Below are positions 24,736 through 33,488 of a stretch of DNA of 64,000 nt, piece by piece. Numbering within the stretch: the first letter of the stretch is position 1; each line of letters starts with the position of its first letter. Location: NCBI RefSeq assembly GCF_030811115.1, contig NZ_JAUSQK010000001.1, positions 930,001 to 994,000 on the forward strand, given 5' to 3'. Source of the stretch: Olsenella profusa DSM 13989 (GTDB taxonomy: Bacteria > Actinomycetota > Coriobacteriia > Coriobacteriales > Atopobiaceae). The notes under the pieces were generated by a model, which was not told where the DNA came from, made no database searches, and saw nothing but the letters and a program-made list of their open reading frames with translations. Made by a program: the position numbers and the translations under genes.

Positions 24736-25575
24736 ATGGGGGAGGGGGCCGTCTGGTCCGAGTCCTTCGACTACGACGAGGCGACGTTCTACCGCTACTT
24801 CGCCGTGCACATGGGGCCGCATGAGGCCTCCCTGGCGTCTGACCTGCTCGGGCAGGCGGTCGTCTACCTCCTTCTCACAGCGGTGCTCTACGTCGGCCCC
24901 ATCGTGGGGCTTGCGGCGGGCAGGAGCATCCAGGCGGTCATGGGTGACATGGTGGGGGCCTTGGGGGTCCCGCTGCTCCTTTTCTTCGTCGTCGTCCTGG
25001 TGGACGGGGTCGCCTGCCTGGTGCTCGGCGTCCGGGCGCTCAGGGGCTGCCGCCCGGACCCCTCATCGCCCGACTGGCGCGAGCGCGCCCGGCTCTCTCT
25101 CGCGTGGGTGGCCGCCGGGCGGGGCGGCTCGCCCTACGACCCGGCCATCGAGAAGGTGTTCGACTTCCGCTACAGGCTCCTCTTGGTGCGCGGGTTCGGT
25201 GACGACTGGTACGACGATTACCGCTTCCTCCGAGGCCTGCCCTCTGGCGACGGTGGCCGGGAGCGCCCCCGGCCCGTCCCCCTCTCGGCGGCCGTGTGCG
25301 CCGACGGCGTCCGGCGGGGCCCGTCGGGGGAGCTCGTGCCCTGGTCGGAGGTCCACGACCTGCTGGAGGACGGGGACCCCGGCGGCGTGGCCGTCCTGCG
25401 CAGCGAGCGGCTGGGGGAGACCCTGCTCCTGAAGGGCGGCTTCGGCGCCCCGTGGGGGGAGGTCAGGGCCTACATCGAGGGCGCCATCAGGCGCAGCCGC
25501 CCCAGGCGGAGGATCGGAGGCGCCATCCGCAGGGCCGGCGAGGTCCTGTCCGGCAAGAGGTCGATAGGGGAGTGA
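24736..25575 (+). CDS. Membrane protein, probable immunity to the LXG toxin
   Basis: 279 residues from ATG 24736 (AGAGGGGG 8 bases upstream, previous stop one base before); longer in-frame starts lie inside the toxin gene. It opens with a cytoplasmic helix (SESFDYDEATFYRYFAVHMG), then two strong membrane segments (VVYLLLTAVLYVGPIVGLAAG and ALGVPLLLFFVVVLVDGVA-like), and a long soluble part that ends in a YcxB/PH-like module (RRGPSGELVPWSEVHDLLED, VRAYIEGAIRRS). The same WSEV feature with downstream strands is seen in 25881. Location suggests protection against the tip at 24290-24734. Confidence 0.75.
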   Translation: MGEGAVWSESFDYDEATFYRYFAVHMGPHEASLASDLLGQAVVYLLLTAVLYVGPIVGLAAGRSIQAVMGDMVGALGVPLLLFFVVVLVDGVACLVLGVRALRGCRPDPSSPDWRERARLSLAWVAAGRGGSPYDPAIEKVFDFRYRLLLVRGFGDDWYDDYRFLRGLPSGDGGRERPRPVPLSAAVCADGVRRGPSGELVPWSEVHDLLEDGDPGGVAVLRSERLGETLLLKGGFGAPWGEVRAYIEGAIRRSRPRRRIGGAIRRAGEVLSGKRSIGE

Positions 25576-25581
25576 TTCACA

Positions 25582-25890
25582 ATGAGTATGGTAAGGATCG
25601 GCTGGCTTCCGCTGGGCCCCATTGTGATGCTCAGGGGTGAGCGGCTCCCGCGGATGGTGGTGGCCAGGATGGTCGGGGACGCACGGGAGGGCGTCCCCCA
25701 TGAGTACGCGGGCTGCCTCTACCCGCTGGGTGACGTGGACGACGAGCACCGCCGGTGCTTCGACGGGGACGACGTGGAGTCGGTCGCCTTCCTGGGCTAC
25801 AAGGGCGCCGCGGAGGTTGACTTCGAGAGGCGCATGGACGCCGCCATGGCCGACCGCAAGGGGAGAGGGCCGGAAGAGGGGTGCCGCTAA
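25582..25890 (+). CDS. DUF4176 family protein
   Basis: 102 residues. The sequence LPLGPIVMLRGERLPRMVVA, then HEYAGCLYPLGDVDDEH and FDGDDVESVAFLGYKG reproduces the DUF4176 pattern (PIGSIVxLKG, DYxGCxYPEG, F-dxIxxVxFxGY). DUF4176 proteins are small soluble partners very often encoded in LXG/T7SSb toxin loci; their exact task is not established. It follows the immunity candidate by 6 bases and overlaps the next gene by ten. Confidence 0.87.
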   Translation: MSMVRIGWLPLGPIVMLRGERLPRMVVARMVGDAREGVPHEYAGCLYPLGDVDDEHRRCFDGDDVESVAFLGYKGAAEVDFERRMDAAMADRKGRGPEEGCR

Positions 25891-26852
25891 TCGAACACGG
25901 CGCACCTGGCGCAGCGCGCCCCGTCTTCGACCTGCCCGTCGACCCCGGCAGGGACCCGCGGCGGGCGGCGGCCAGGGTCACGGCCGCGGAGCTCACCTAC
26001 CCGGCCGGCGAGCTGGCGCTCGCCCTGCTGTCGCTCGTCCTGCTCGAGGCCGCCCTCGCGCCGATGGCGGCGGGCGGCGCGGGCGCGTCCCCGCTCGAGG
26101 TCGCCGCCGTGGCGCTGGTCCTGTGGGCGACGGCGCACGCCGCCTGCATGCTGCTCCTCGGCGAGCGCCTCGTCGCCTGGCGGCGGGGCGTCCTGCGCCG
26201 CGTGACCGGGGGCCGCGGGACCGGGGGCCCGCTGGTCCCCATGCGCCTCTACGAGGACCGCCTCGAGTGGGGGAGGGGCCGGTCGGCGCCCTACTCGGAG
26301 GTGTCCCGCGCCCTTGTCTGCGGGGACGTCCTGCTCGTGTGGGTCGGCCCCGGGCGGGCGCTGGTGCCGTCCGCGACCGCGGCCGCCGACGCCTCCTCCC
26401 TCGGCCCCGGCGGGCGGGAGGCCCTCGCGCGCTTCCTCGAGGGGGCGGTCAGCCTCGCCAGGAGGGGACCCGGCGGCGGCAGGAGGATCGGCACCCCCTC
26501 CGGGCGCCTCGTCCGCCGCCTGTGGTCCTGGACGCTCCGTGCGCTCGCCGTCGTGCTGGCCGCCCTCGGGGTGGTGATGGCCCGGCAGGCCGCCGTGGGC
26601 CGCGGCGACGCGGCGCAGGAGGCCCTCCTCGCCGCCTCCCTCGTGGCGGTGGGCGCCGCCATGGCGGCCATGCTGCGCGGGAGGTCGCTCTTCCACCTGC
26701 GCACGCGCATGCCCCGGTCGCGGCTCAGGGTCGGCCGCATGCGCGCCGCGGGCCTGCTCTGCGACCTGTGGGCCCGCATGGGGGAGGCGGGGCGCCCTGC
26801 GGATGGGGGGACGGGCGGAACGGGTGGGGGGCGCGATGGTGGTGAGCCTTGA
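25881..26852 (+). CDS. YcxB-like membrane protein
   Basis: 323 residues from GTG 25881, overlapping DUF4176. Two hydrophobic segments near 45-60 and 70-95, a soluble YcxB-like stretch (RLYEDRLEWGRGRSAPYSEV, VCGDVLLVWVGPGRALVP), then two more membrane segments near 215-235 and 245-265, and a Gly/Arg-rich tail. YcxB-like proteins are PH-fold membrane proteins frequently placed as immunity proteins. It closes the run begun at 23514. Confidence 0.72.
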   Translation: MPLIEHGAPGAARPVFDLPVDPGRDPRRAAARVTAAELTYPAGELALALLSLVLLEAALAPMAAGGAGASPLEVAAVALVLWATAHAACMLLLGERLVAWRRGVLRRVTGGRGTGGPLVPMRLYEDRLEWGRGRSAPYSEVSRALVCGDVLLVWVGPGRALVPSATAAADASSLGPGGREALARFLEGAVSLARRGPGGGRRIGTPSGRLVRRLWSWTLRALAVVLAALGVVMARQAAVGRGDAAQEALLAASLVAVGAAMAAMLRGRSLFHLRTRMPRSRLRVGRMRAAGLLCDLWARMGEAGRPADGGTGGTGGGRDGGEP

Positions 26853-26968
26853 TAGGGGGACGCCTCCCCTCGGCTCGGTGGTGGCGTTGGGGAGAGGCAG
26901 CGTGCCCCTGATGACCCATGGGAGGCTGCGGAGGCGCGGCAAGGTCACCAACCGGCAGCACGTCGAGT

Positions 26969-27054
26969 CTGTCGTCCCCGCGCCCGCCGACCGGTACGCT
27001 ATCATCTCCATTGTAGATGGGGGGTCCTGTCGTCCCCGCGCCCACCGACCGGTA
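26969..27054 (+). repeat. 28-bp direct repeat with promoter-like centre
   Basis: CTGTCGTCCCCGCGCCCGCC plus GACCGGTA at 26969-26996 recurs at 27027-27054 with one change. Between them are TATCAT (27000-27005), a possible -10 box, and a small palindrome CATCTCCATTGTAGATG. The next gene starts at 27075; the pair may be a tandem operator or a duplicated promoter region. The rest of 26853-27074 shows nothing else. Confidence 0.6.
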
Positions 27055-27074
27055 GCCGCAGGGGAGGGCATGCC

Positions 27075-28463
27075 ATGGACACGCAGGCAACGACACGCCG
27101 CGCCCCCCTCGGGGGCCGCCCCCTCACCCGCCGGGGCCTCCTGCTCGGCTCGGCCGCGGCCGCGCTCGCCCTGGCGGGCTGCGGCGGGGGGCCGGACCCG
27201 GACAGGCCCTGGGAGGCGGAGCCAAGGGACACCGCCGGGCTCTGGGGCTACGTGGACGCCTCGGGCGGGTGGGCCATCGCACCGCGCTGGGGGCGCGCGG
27301 GCGGGTTCCAGGACGGCGCCGCCCTCGTCGCCTGGGTGGGCGACGATCTCCTGGACAGGTACGTGGGCGTCACTGACGCGTCGGGGCGGCTGGCGTTCGA
27401 GCCCCTGCGCGCCCACGACGTCGGCGGGGAGGGCGGGGGGATGTTCTTCAGCTGCGGGCTGGTGTCCGTGGCGCACAGCAGCTGGCGCTACATGGACCGG
27501 CACGGCTCCTTCCTCGGCGACGGCGACGGCCGCGGCGACGGGAGGTTCTACTACGCGGGGCCCTTCAACCCCCCGGACGCCTTCATGGGCCGTCCCTACG
27601 CCCTGGCGTCCGCCGACGGGGACCGCTGGGGCGTCCTCGGGGCGGACGGCGGGTGGCTGCTGCGGCCGGCGTACGAGGGCCGCCGCCTGCAAGGGGCCGG
27701 GGCCGACGCCCGCGCGGCGCTGCTGCCCGCCGGCAGCGGCCCCTCGATGGACTCCGGCGACGTCCTGTGGGGCTACATCGCCCCGGACGGCTCCTGGGCC
27801 GTCGAGCCCGCCCTCGCCGCCGCCCGGCCCTTCGTCGGGCTGCTCGCCCCCGCGCGCGACGCGTCGGGCGGCCTGTGGGGCGCGCTGGCGCCGGACGGCT
27901 CCTGGGCGGTGGCCCCCGCGTACGCCGCCGCGCACGCCCATGGGCCGGACGCGGGGACGCTGCTGGCCCAGGACCCCTCCTCGGGCCTCTGGGGCCTCGC
28001 GGGCGCCGGCGGCTGGGCGGCCGCCCCCTCGTGGTCGGAGGCCAGGCGCCTCGCCGGGGGCGGGCTCCTGGCCCGGGACGCGTCGGGCGGCCTGTGGGGC
28101 GTCGCCGCCGACGACGGGTCGTGGGCCGTCTCGCCCCGATGGCAGGACGTCGGGGGCCGCTCGGAGGGCGAGTACGCCGGCACCGCGGCCGAGGAGGAGG
28201 GCGGGCGCACCCCCGCGCGGGACCCCTCCTCGGGCCTCTGGGGCCTCGCGGACGCCGCCACGGGCGAGTGGGCGCTCGCGCCGACGTTCCGGTCGGCCCC
28301 CTGGTTCGTGGGCCCGGACAGCCTGGGCGCCCAGGAGGGCGGCCCCGACTCGCCCTGCGGCGTCGCGGACGCCTCCACGGGGGAGTGGTCCGTCACGCCG
28401 GGGTTCCGGTCCATCGGGCGCTTCGCGGACAACGGCCTCGCCCCGGCGCAGAGCGACGGGTAG
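27075..28463 (+). CDS. Tat-type lipoprotein with WG repeats
   Basis: 462 residues, AGGGGAGGGC just before the ATG. The lead LTRRGLLLGSAAAALALAGC is a twin-arginine lipoprotein signal (Cys36). At least eight WG units follow: LWGYVDASGGW, LWGYIAPDGSW, LWGALAPDGSW, LWGLAGAGGW, LWGVAADDGSW, LWGLADAATGEW and others, each closed by an AP- or SP-rich strand. It is the first of three consecutive WG genes (28642, 29817) with the same repeat grammar as 12046 and 38364. The number and spacing of blades differ, as expected for a surface recognition family under diversifying selection; that last point is inference. Confidence 0.9.
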   Translation: MDTQATTRRAPLGGRPLTRRGLLLGSAAAALALAGCGGGPDPDRPWEAEPRDTAGLWGYVDASGGWAIAPRWGRAGGFQDGAALVAWVGDDLLDRYVGVTDASGRLAFEPLRAHDVGGEGGGMFFSCGLVSVAHSSWRYMDRHGSFLGDGDGRGDGRFYYAGPFNPPDAFMGRPYALASADGDRWGVLGADGGWLLRPAYEGRRLQGAGADARAALLPAGSGPSMDSGDVLWGYIAPDGSWAVEPALAAARPFVGLLAPARDASGGLWGALAPDGSWAVAPAYAAAHAHGPDAGTLLAQDPSSGLWGLAGAGGWAAAPSWSEARRLAGGGLLARDASGGLWGVAADDGSWAVSPRWQDVGGRSEGEYAGTAAEEEGGRTPARDPSSGLWGLADAATGEWALAPTFRSAPWFVGPDSLGAQEGGPDSPCGVADASTGEWSVTPGFRSIGRFADNGLAPAQSDG

Positions 28464-28576
28464 CCCGCGGGCGGCGGGCGCCCGCCGCCGGCCCGGGCGG
28501 GGCGTCGGCGGCCAGGGGCCCGGCCCCCGTCCGCGCCGGGCTCGCGCGCCGCCAGGGGGTGCCGGCCGACGCCCCC

Positions 28577-28600
28577 TGGCGGTGCCGCTATGATGAGGGG
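28577..28600 (+). promoter_or_regulatory. Promoter-like module variant (TATGAT)
   Basis: GGCGGTGCCGCTATGATGAG, with TATGAT at 28589-28594, 48 bases before the ATG at 28642. Same framework as the TAGACT modules (GGCGGTGsCGCTA) but with a stronger -10. Confidence 0.55.
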
Positions 28601-28641
28601 GAGGCGCCCGGGCACCTCGTTCGGCGATTGGGAGATGCAGG

Positions 28642-29820
28642 ATGAGGATGGGGACGGGAAGACCAACAAGCAGGAATGCGATGGACAGGCGGACTAGCTC
28701 CGGCCGGCGGGCCGGCTTCTGTGCCGGGGACCTCTGGGGGGTGACGGGAGTGGCACGGGACACGTTGTGGCGGGGGGCGATGGGCGGGTCCCCCGTGGCC
28801 GCCGGTGCGGCGGGCCCCTCCGCCTGCTCGCGGGACGAGGGGGCCGACCCGGGCGCCCTGCCGAAGGGCTACTGGGGCCTCGTCGACTCCTCCGGGGGGT
28901 GGGCGCTCGGCCCCCGGTTCGGGGACCTCTCCTCCCCGCGCGGCGGGCTCTGCCTCGCCTCGCGCACGTTCGTCGGCAGGCCGGTGGGCCTCGAGGCCTA
29001 CGGCGTCGCCGAGGCCGCGTCGGGCGCGTGGGTGGTGCCGCCGAGGTGGCAGGACGTCCGCACCGCCGGCCTCGCGGGCGACGCGTTCGCCGCCAGGGAC
29101 GCCCGCTCGGGGCTCTGGGGCGTCGCCGGCTGGGACGGGGGGTGGCTGGCCGAGCCGTTCCTGCCCGACGGGCCGAACGAGGGGGACGGCCTGCCCATCC
29201 GCCCGTTCGACACCGCCTCCGGCCTGGCCGGCGCCCACGACGCGGCGACGGGCCTCTGGGGCCTCATCGACGCGTCGGGCGCATGGGTCGTGGGGCCGCG
29301 CTTCGCCCACGCCTCCACGGGGGGCTCCTCCGGCCTGGCCGCCGCCCACGACGCCGGGAGCGGCCTCTGGGGCCTCGTGGACGCGTCGGGCTCCTGGGTC
29401 GCGCCCCCGGCGTTCTCCCAGCTCGAGCCCCCCGGCGCCTCCGGCCTGGCCGCCGCGCAGGACCCCTCGACGGGCGCGTGGGGCTACGCGGGCCCCTCCG
29501 GCGGCTGGGCGATGGCCCCCTCCTTCCACCTGGTGGAGGCCAGCCCCGCCTCGGGGCTGGTCGCCGTGCAGCGGGACGGCGACAGCCGGTGGGGGGGCTG
29601 GGGGTTCGTCCGCCCCGACGGCTCCTGGGCGGTCGAGCCGCGCTTCACCGACGCGCGCGGCTTCGACGCCGAGGGGACGCGCGGCGTCGCGAGCGAGGGG
29701 GGCGGCTACGGGCTCGTCGACCCGTCGGGGGAGTGGGTCTCGGAAGCGAGGCTCTTCTCCGTCCGCCCGTGCGGGGACGGCGGCCTCGCGGCGGCGCGGA
29801 CCGACCCGGAGTTGCCATGA
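28642..29820 (+). CDS. WG-repeat protein with eroded signal sequence
   Basis: 392 residues; GGGAG stands 7 bases before the ATG. Unlike its neighbours it has no clean Tat-lipobox: the region RDTLWRGAMGGSPVAAGAAG followed by PSACSRDEG keeps the shape of one (Cys about 62), so the signal seems mutated or the start is further in (GTG 28741 or 28750). Repeats include YWGLVDSSGGW, LWGVAGWDGGW, LWGLIDASGAW, LWGLVDASGSW, AWGYAGPSGGW, GWGFVRPDGSW. The stop overlaps the ATG at 29817 (ATGA), so it is coupled with the next WG gene. Confidence 0.83.
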   Translation: MRMGTGRPTSRNAMDRRTSSGRRAGFCAGDLWGVTGVARDTLWRGAMGGSPVAAGAAGPSACSRDEGADPGALPKGYWGLVDSSGGWALGPRFGDLSSPRGGLCLASRTFVGRPVGLEAYGVAEAASGAWVVPPRWQDVRTAGLAGDAFAARDARSGLWGVAGWDGGWLAEPFLPDGPNEGDGLPIRPFDTASGLAGAHDAATGLWGLIDASGAWVVGPRFAHASTGGSSGLAAAHDAGSGLWGLVDASGSWVAPPAFSQLEPPGASGLAAAQDPSTGAWGYAGPSGGWAMAPSFHLVEASPASGLVAVQRDGDSRWGGWGFVRPDGSWAVEPRFTDARGFDAEGTRGVASEGGGYGLVDPSGEWVSEARLFSVRPCGDGGLAAARTDPELP

Positions 29821-30899
29821 CGGGGGGCCCACGCGGGCGTCGCCGCCTGACCCGCAGGGCGGCGCTCGGCGCCGCGGCGGGCGTCGCCGCGGCCGCCCTG
29901 CCCGCGCTCGCGGGGTGCCCCGCCCTCCCCGGCGCCATGCCCGAGGGCTCCGTCCCCGGGCGCTGGGGGCTCGTGGACTCCTCGGGCTCGTGGGCGGTCG
30001 CCCCGATGTTCCGCGGGCTCGGCTCGCCCTGGGGCGGGCGCTGCTTCGTGAGCGTCTCGCTGGGTGGTTATTATCACGTCGCCTCCACGGACGCGATGGC
30101 CGACGAGGGGGACGCCTACGTGGTCTGGCACACCTGGGGGCAGATCCCCGCCGGCGCGCGGCCGTCCGACGTGGCCTTCGCCGCGGGGTCCGGCCTCGCC
30201 TGGGGCATCGTCTCCCCCGACGGCACGTGGGCCACCGACGAGAGGGCCTTCAGGGCCCCCTCCCCCTTCGAGTCGCCCGTGGGCCCCTTCGACTCGTCCT
30301 CCGGCCTGGCCGCCGCCCGCGACGCCGCCACGGGCCTCTGGGGCCTCGTGGACGCCTCCGGCTCCTGGGCCGTGGCGCCCGGCCTCTCCCGCGCCCTGTC
30401 CGGGGGCTCCTCCGGCCTGGCCGCCGCCCGCGACGCCGCGAGCGGGCTCTGGGGCCTCGTCGCGGCCGACGGGTCCTGGTCGGCCGCCCCGGCGTTCCTC
30501 GCGCTCGACCCCCCGGCGGCCTCCGGCCTGGCCGGCGCCCTCGACCCCGCCACGCGCCTCTGGGGCCTCGTGGACGCCTCCGGCTCCTGGGCCGTGCCCC
30601 CGTCCTTCGCCGCCCTCGGCAGGGAGCCCGCCTCCCCGCTCTGCCCGGCCCTCGACCCCGCCACGGGGCTCTGGGGCCACGTCGCTGCCGACGGCTCCTG
30701 GGCCGTCGCCCCCGCCTTCCCGGAGGTCACGGGCTTCGACCCCTCGGGCTCGCGCGCCCTCGCCGCCGACGGCGACGCCGGCCTCGGCGTCATCGACGCG
30801 TCCGGCTCGTGGGTCTCCGCCGCCCGCTTCCCGGACGCGTGCCCCTTCGGCGACGGCGGCCTCGCCGCCGCGAGGTGGGACGGTGGCGGCCGTGCGTGA
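29817..30899 (+). CDS. Tat-type lipoprotein with WG repeats
   Basis: 360 residues from ATG 29817, which overlaps the previous stop. The lead RRRLTRRAALGAAAGVAAAA then LPALAGC gives a Tat lipoprotein signal (Cys34). Repeats: RWGLVDSSGSW, AWGIVSPDGTW, LWGLVDASGSW (three times nearly verbatim), LWGLVAADGSW, LWGHVAADGSW. The close repetition of DNA coding LWGLVDASGSW is a substrate for slippage or recombination. It ends 25 bases before the second RCC1-like gene, so the order WG lipoprotein, RCC1-like, membrane protein is the same as at 12046-15514. Confidence 0.9.
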   Translation: MTGGPRGRRRLTRRAALGAAAGVAAAALPALAGCPALPGAMPEGSVPGRWGLVDSSGSWAVAPMFRGLGSPWGGRCFVSVSLGGYYHVASTDAMADEGDAYVVWHTWGQIPAGARPSDVAFAAGSGLAWGIVSPDGTWATDERAFRAPSPFESPVGPFDSSSGLAAARDAATGLWGLVDASGSWAVAPGLSRALSGGSSGLAAARDAASGLWGLVAADGSWSAAPAFLALDPPAASGLAGALDPATRLWGLVDASGSWAVPPSFAALGREPASPLCPALDPATGLWGHVAADGSWAVAPAFPEVTGFDPSGSRALAADGDAGLGVIDASGSWVSAARFPDACPFGDGGLAAARWDGGGRA

Positions 30900-30924
30900 G
30901 GCGGGGGCGAGGGGGGCCTTTGGG

Positions 30925-32146
30925 ATGAGAGGCGGCGACATCCTGCTCAGGAGGCGCGTCCCGCGCCGCGCGTTCCTCACAGCGGCGGGGGCGGCCGCGG
31001 CGGCGGTCGCGCTGGCGCCGTGGGGGCCGGCCCTCGCCGGCGCCGGGCTCGGCGCCGCGCGCTGGCGCATGGCGGGCTTCCGCGGCAGGCTCCTCGCCGG
31101 GCGCGACCTCGTCGTCGGCCTCGCCGAGGGCGGGGAGCTCCTCTGCGCCGGCGACCCGGGGGTGTGCGCCGCGGCGTCGGGGTGGGGCCCGGTCTCGTCC
31201 CCGGTGCTCGCCTGGGTCGACGAGGGGGCCGGCCCCCCGCGCTCCCACGTGGCGGCCGTCCTGCGGGACGGCACCGTGGGGTGCACCTACGGGGAGTGGG
31301 CCGCCGCCGTCTCCGGCTGGTCGGGCGTGGCCTCCCTGTTCTGCGACGGCTTCCTCTCGGCCGTCGGCGCCGACGGCAGGCCGCTCCTGCAGGACCCGGC
31401 CACCTTCTACGACGTCCCCTACGACCTGTCGGCCTGGCCCGCCTGCGCGAAGGTGGTCGACGGGGGCCGCGGCTTCGTCGCCGGCCTCACGGGGGGCGGC
31501 GGGGTGGTCGCCGCGGCGCCGCGCGCGCACGGCGGGGAGGGCTCCGCGGCGGGCCTCGGGAGGTTCTCGGGCGGGGGCGGCCCGCGGGCGGTCGACATCG
31601 CATGCGGGCGGGACCCGGGCGGCACGTGGCTCCTCGTGCTGTGCGCCGACGGGACGCTCTGGTACAACCCGTTCGACCGGACGTTCGGCTTCGGGGGGCC
31701 CATCCTCAGGGCGTCAGGCGTCGTCGCGGAGCCCGGCGCGGGCCTGGGGCGGGCGGGCGCCGACGAGGCCGCCTGGGAGTTCGGCTGGCAGTGGGGGGGT
31801 CCCCAGCGACGCCTCCGCGCACGCGTACTGGGCGCTGCTCGAGGACGGCCGCGTGCACAGGGACCGGATAATGAGCAGGAGCGGCGCGCTCGATCTGGGC
31901 TCCGCCGAGCCCGGCGGCGCAATCGCCTGCCGCGGGGCGGCCTCCTTCGACGGCGTGCTCTCGGACGGGTCGTGGGCGGCGGTGCGCGCCGACGGGTCCG
32001 TGTGGTGGTCGGGCTCGCGCCTGTGGGGCTGGGACGGCGCCGTGGCCGCGGCCGCGGGCGTGGGCTTCTGCGCCGCGCTCCTCGCCGACGGGACCGTGAG
32101 GACCACCCCCGGCGGGCCGGACACGTCCGGCTGGAGGCTCTGGTGA
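30925..32146 (+). pseudogene. Secreted RCC1-like repeat protein (copy B), frameshifted at a G7 tract
   Basis: From ATG 30925 (GAGGGGGG 8 bases upstream) the frame gives a basic lead, the Tat-like PRRAFLTAAGAAAAAVALAP and RCC1-like blades parallel to copy A at 13695 (VAAVLRDGTVGCTYGEWAA, VSGWSGVASLF). At the run GTGGGGGGGTCCCC (G7 at 31793-31799) the frame breaks; one G fewer would continue directly into PSDASAHAYWALLEDGRVHR and the normal ending SRLWGWDGAVAAAAGVGF and PDTSGWRLW at 32146. So a single extra G separates this from an intact gene of about 406 residues. It may be a sequencing error or a phase-variable tract. The end overlaps the GTG at 32143. Confidence 0.85.
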
Positions 32147-32745
32147 GCCCGCGGCGCGCCGCGGGCGCGCCGGGGCGGGCGGGCTGGCCCTCCCTCGCGG
32201 GGGGCTGCCTCCTGTGGGCGGCCTGGTCGGAGGCCGCCGTCGGCGCCGGGCTGCCCACCCGCACCGGGGCGGGGTCGGCGGTGCTCCTCGCCGTGACCGC
32301 GCTCGCCCTCGCGCGCGAGGCCGCGCTGCGCGACGGCGCCGCCCCCCGGCGGCGGGGCGGCGCCCTGGCCGCCCTGGCGTCCCTGGCGGCCGGCGCGCTC
32401 GTCTCCCTCGCGGGAGGGGCCGCGCTGCCGGCGGCCGAGTCGGCGCAGGTGGTGCCCTGGTGGGACGCCGCGGTGCTCGCCTCGCTCGCCGCGTGCGCCG
32501 CCGCCGTCGCGGCGGCCGGGTGGCGCGCGAGGCCGCGCGTCGGTCACCTCGCCCTGTCCCTGGCCCTCGCCGTCCCGGCCGGCGGCCTGTGCGAGGCGCT
32601 GCTCCGGGCGGTGCGGCAGGCCCTCCCCGGCGACCTCGCCGCCACGGCGGGCATGGCCGCCACCTTCGCGGCCCTGTGGCTGGTCGTGCGGCCCATGCGC
32701 GTGCTGCCCCTTGGGGGCGAGGGGGAGCGCCGGGGCTCGTCCTAG
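32143..32745 (+). CDS. Multi-span membrane protein (copy B)
   Basis: 200 residues from GTG 32143 (GTGA overlap with the RCC1-like stop). Starts SPRRAAGAPGRAGWPSLAGG then CLLWAAWSEAAVGAGLPTRT, matching copy A at 14858 (CLLWAAWSELYLWLGLPTRE). About six hydrophobic segments; Arg-rich loops; short polar tail. Function unknown; conserved pairing with the RCC1-like gene is the main clue. Confidence 0.78.
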   Translation: MSPRRAAGAPGRAGWPSLAGGCLLWAAWSEAAVGAGLPTRTGAGSAVLLAVTALALAREAALRDGAAPRRRGGALAALASLAAGALVSLAGGAALPAAESAQVVPWWDAAVLASLAACAAAVAAAGWRARPRVGHLALSLALAVPAGGLCEALLRAVRQALPGDLAATAGMAATFAALWLVVRPMRVLPLGGEGERRGSS

Positions 32746-32789
32746 GCCAGCGCCCGGCGGCCGCCCGCGGGCGGGGCCCGTGCGGGCCC

Positions 32790-33041
32790 GTGTGGGAGCC
32801 GGTTTATCCGTGTGGGTGCCTTTCTCCCAGGACGGCCTCTCGCGACCTGCGGCTTCGTGGGCCGGCGCCGGGAGAAAGGCACCCACAGCCAGCGAAAGGC
32901 GCCCACACGGGTGGGGAAAGGCTCCCACACGGGGCGGCAGGTGCCCACGACACCCGACGGGCGCCCCTGAAGTGCGCGCTCGACGCGCCCGCAGAATCCT
33001 TCCTGGGCAAACGCGGGCCGGACCGCACCGAACGCGCACTT
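32790..33041. repeat. Composite palindromic repeat, copy 1
   Basis: Module 1 (32790-32930) is a set of nested inverted repeats: outer GTGTGGGAGCC/GGCTCCCACAC, inner GTGTGGGTGCCTTTCTCCC/GGGAGAAAGGCACCCACA, around a core CGCGACCTGCGGCTTCGTGG. Module 2 (32970-33041) runs from AAGTGCGCGCTCGACGCG to GAACGCGCACTT, also ending in an inverted pair. Module 1 recurs at 59559, and the end of module 1 plus module 2 recur at 38128. The 330 bases between the membrane gene and the IS110 fragment contain only this. Confidence 0.75.
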
Positions 33042-33076
33042 CGGCACGCGCCCGCGAGGGCTGCTGCCGCAACCTG

Positions 33077-33274
33077 ATGCGCGCGAAGCACCTGCTCTCG
33101 AAATTCCCGCTCGGGAAGGGGGTCGTCTATCCGGGGAGGAGCGCATGGACGAAGGCCCACAGGGAGTGGCTCGGGAGGCTCGAGTTCGCGGACCACTCCG
33201 GGAGGCTCGTCTTCGAGGGGTGCCTCGAGGGCGTGAGGTCGCTCGAGCTCAGGCGCGGCGGGCGGGACAAATAA
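33077..33274 (+). pseudogene. IS110-family transposase, C-terminal fragment
   Basis: About 65 codons (ATG 33077): MRAKHLLSKFPLGKGVVYPG, then AWTKAHREWLGRLEF and a final helix, which is the highly conserved ...FLLRHGxVYPGxxxWTxAHRxWL block of IS110/IS1111 transposases. Only the block near the serine domain is left; the DEDD N-terminus is absent. It marks past insertion beside the composite repeat. Confidence 0.75.
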
Positions 33275-33379
33275 AGTTCATGCGCTTACGAGCGGGATGA
33301 CGGTTGCGTGTGAGGTATGCTTCCAACCCTGTTTGCCTGCGATTGCCGCGTTGACGGCGAAATGACGGAGCTGGCAAGG

Positions 33380-33488
33380 CGTTGATTGCCTCGGGCGCTG
33401 ACCCCCCGTGTATACTTCAAGGAGATGGGCCCGGGATGACCGCTGATTCAAGTCACCGGGCCTAAATTCGTATCTACGGGAGGTCCGC
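33380..33488 (+). promoter_or_regulatory. Leader of the Abi-like gene with promoter and hairpin
   Basis: TATACT (33411-33416) is a good -10 box, with TTGCCT (33386-33391) as a loose -35. Downstream, GGCCCGGGATGAC (33428) can pair with GTCACCGGGCC (33452-33462), leaving a small bulge. GGGAGG (33478-33483) then precedes a CTG at 33489. The 213 bases from 33275 contain no other gene. Confidence 0.5.

Noticed and set aside
25887-28763. 958-residue minus-strand open frame, and similar ones at 5293-7650, 7927-10452, 16734-18533 and 37801-40182
   Set aside because: Each lies opposite recognised plus-strand genes and has no motif or ribosome site.
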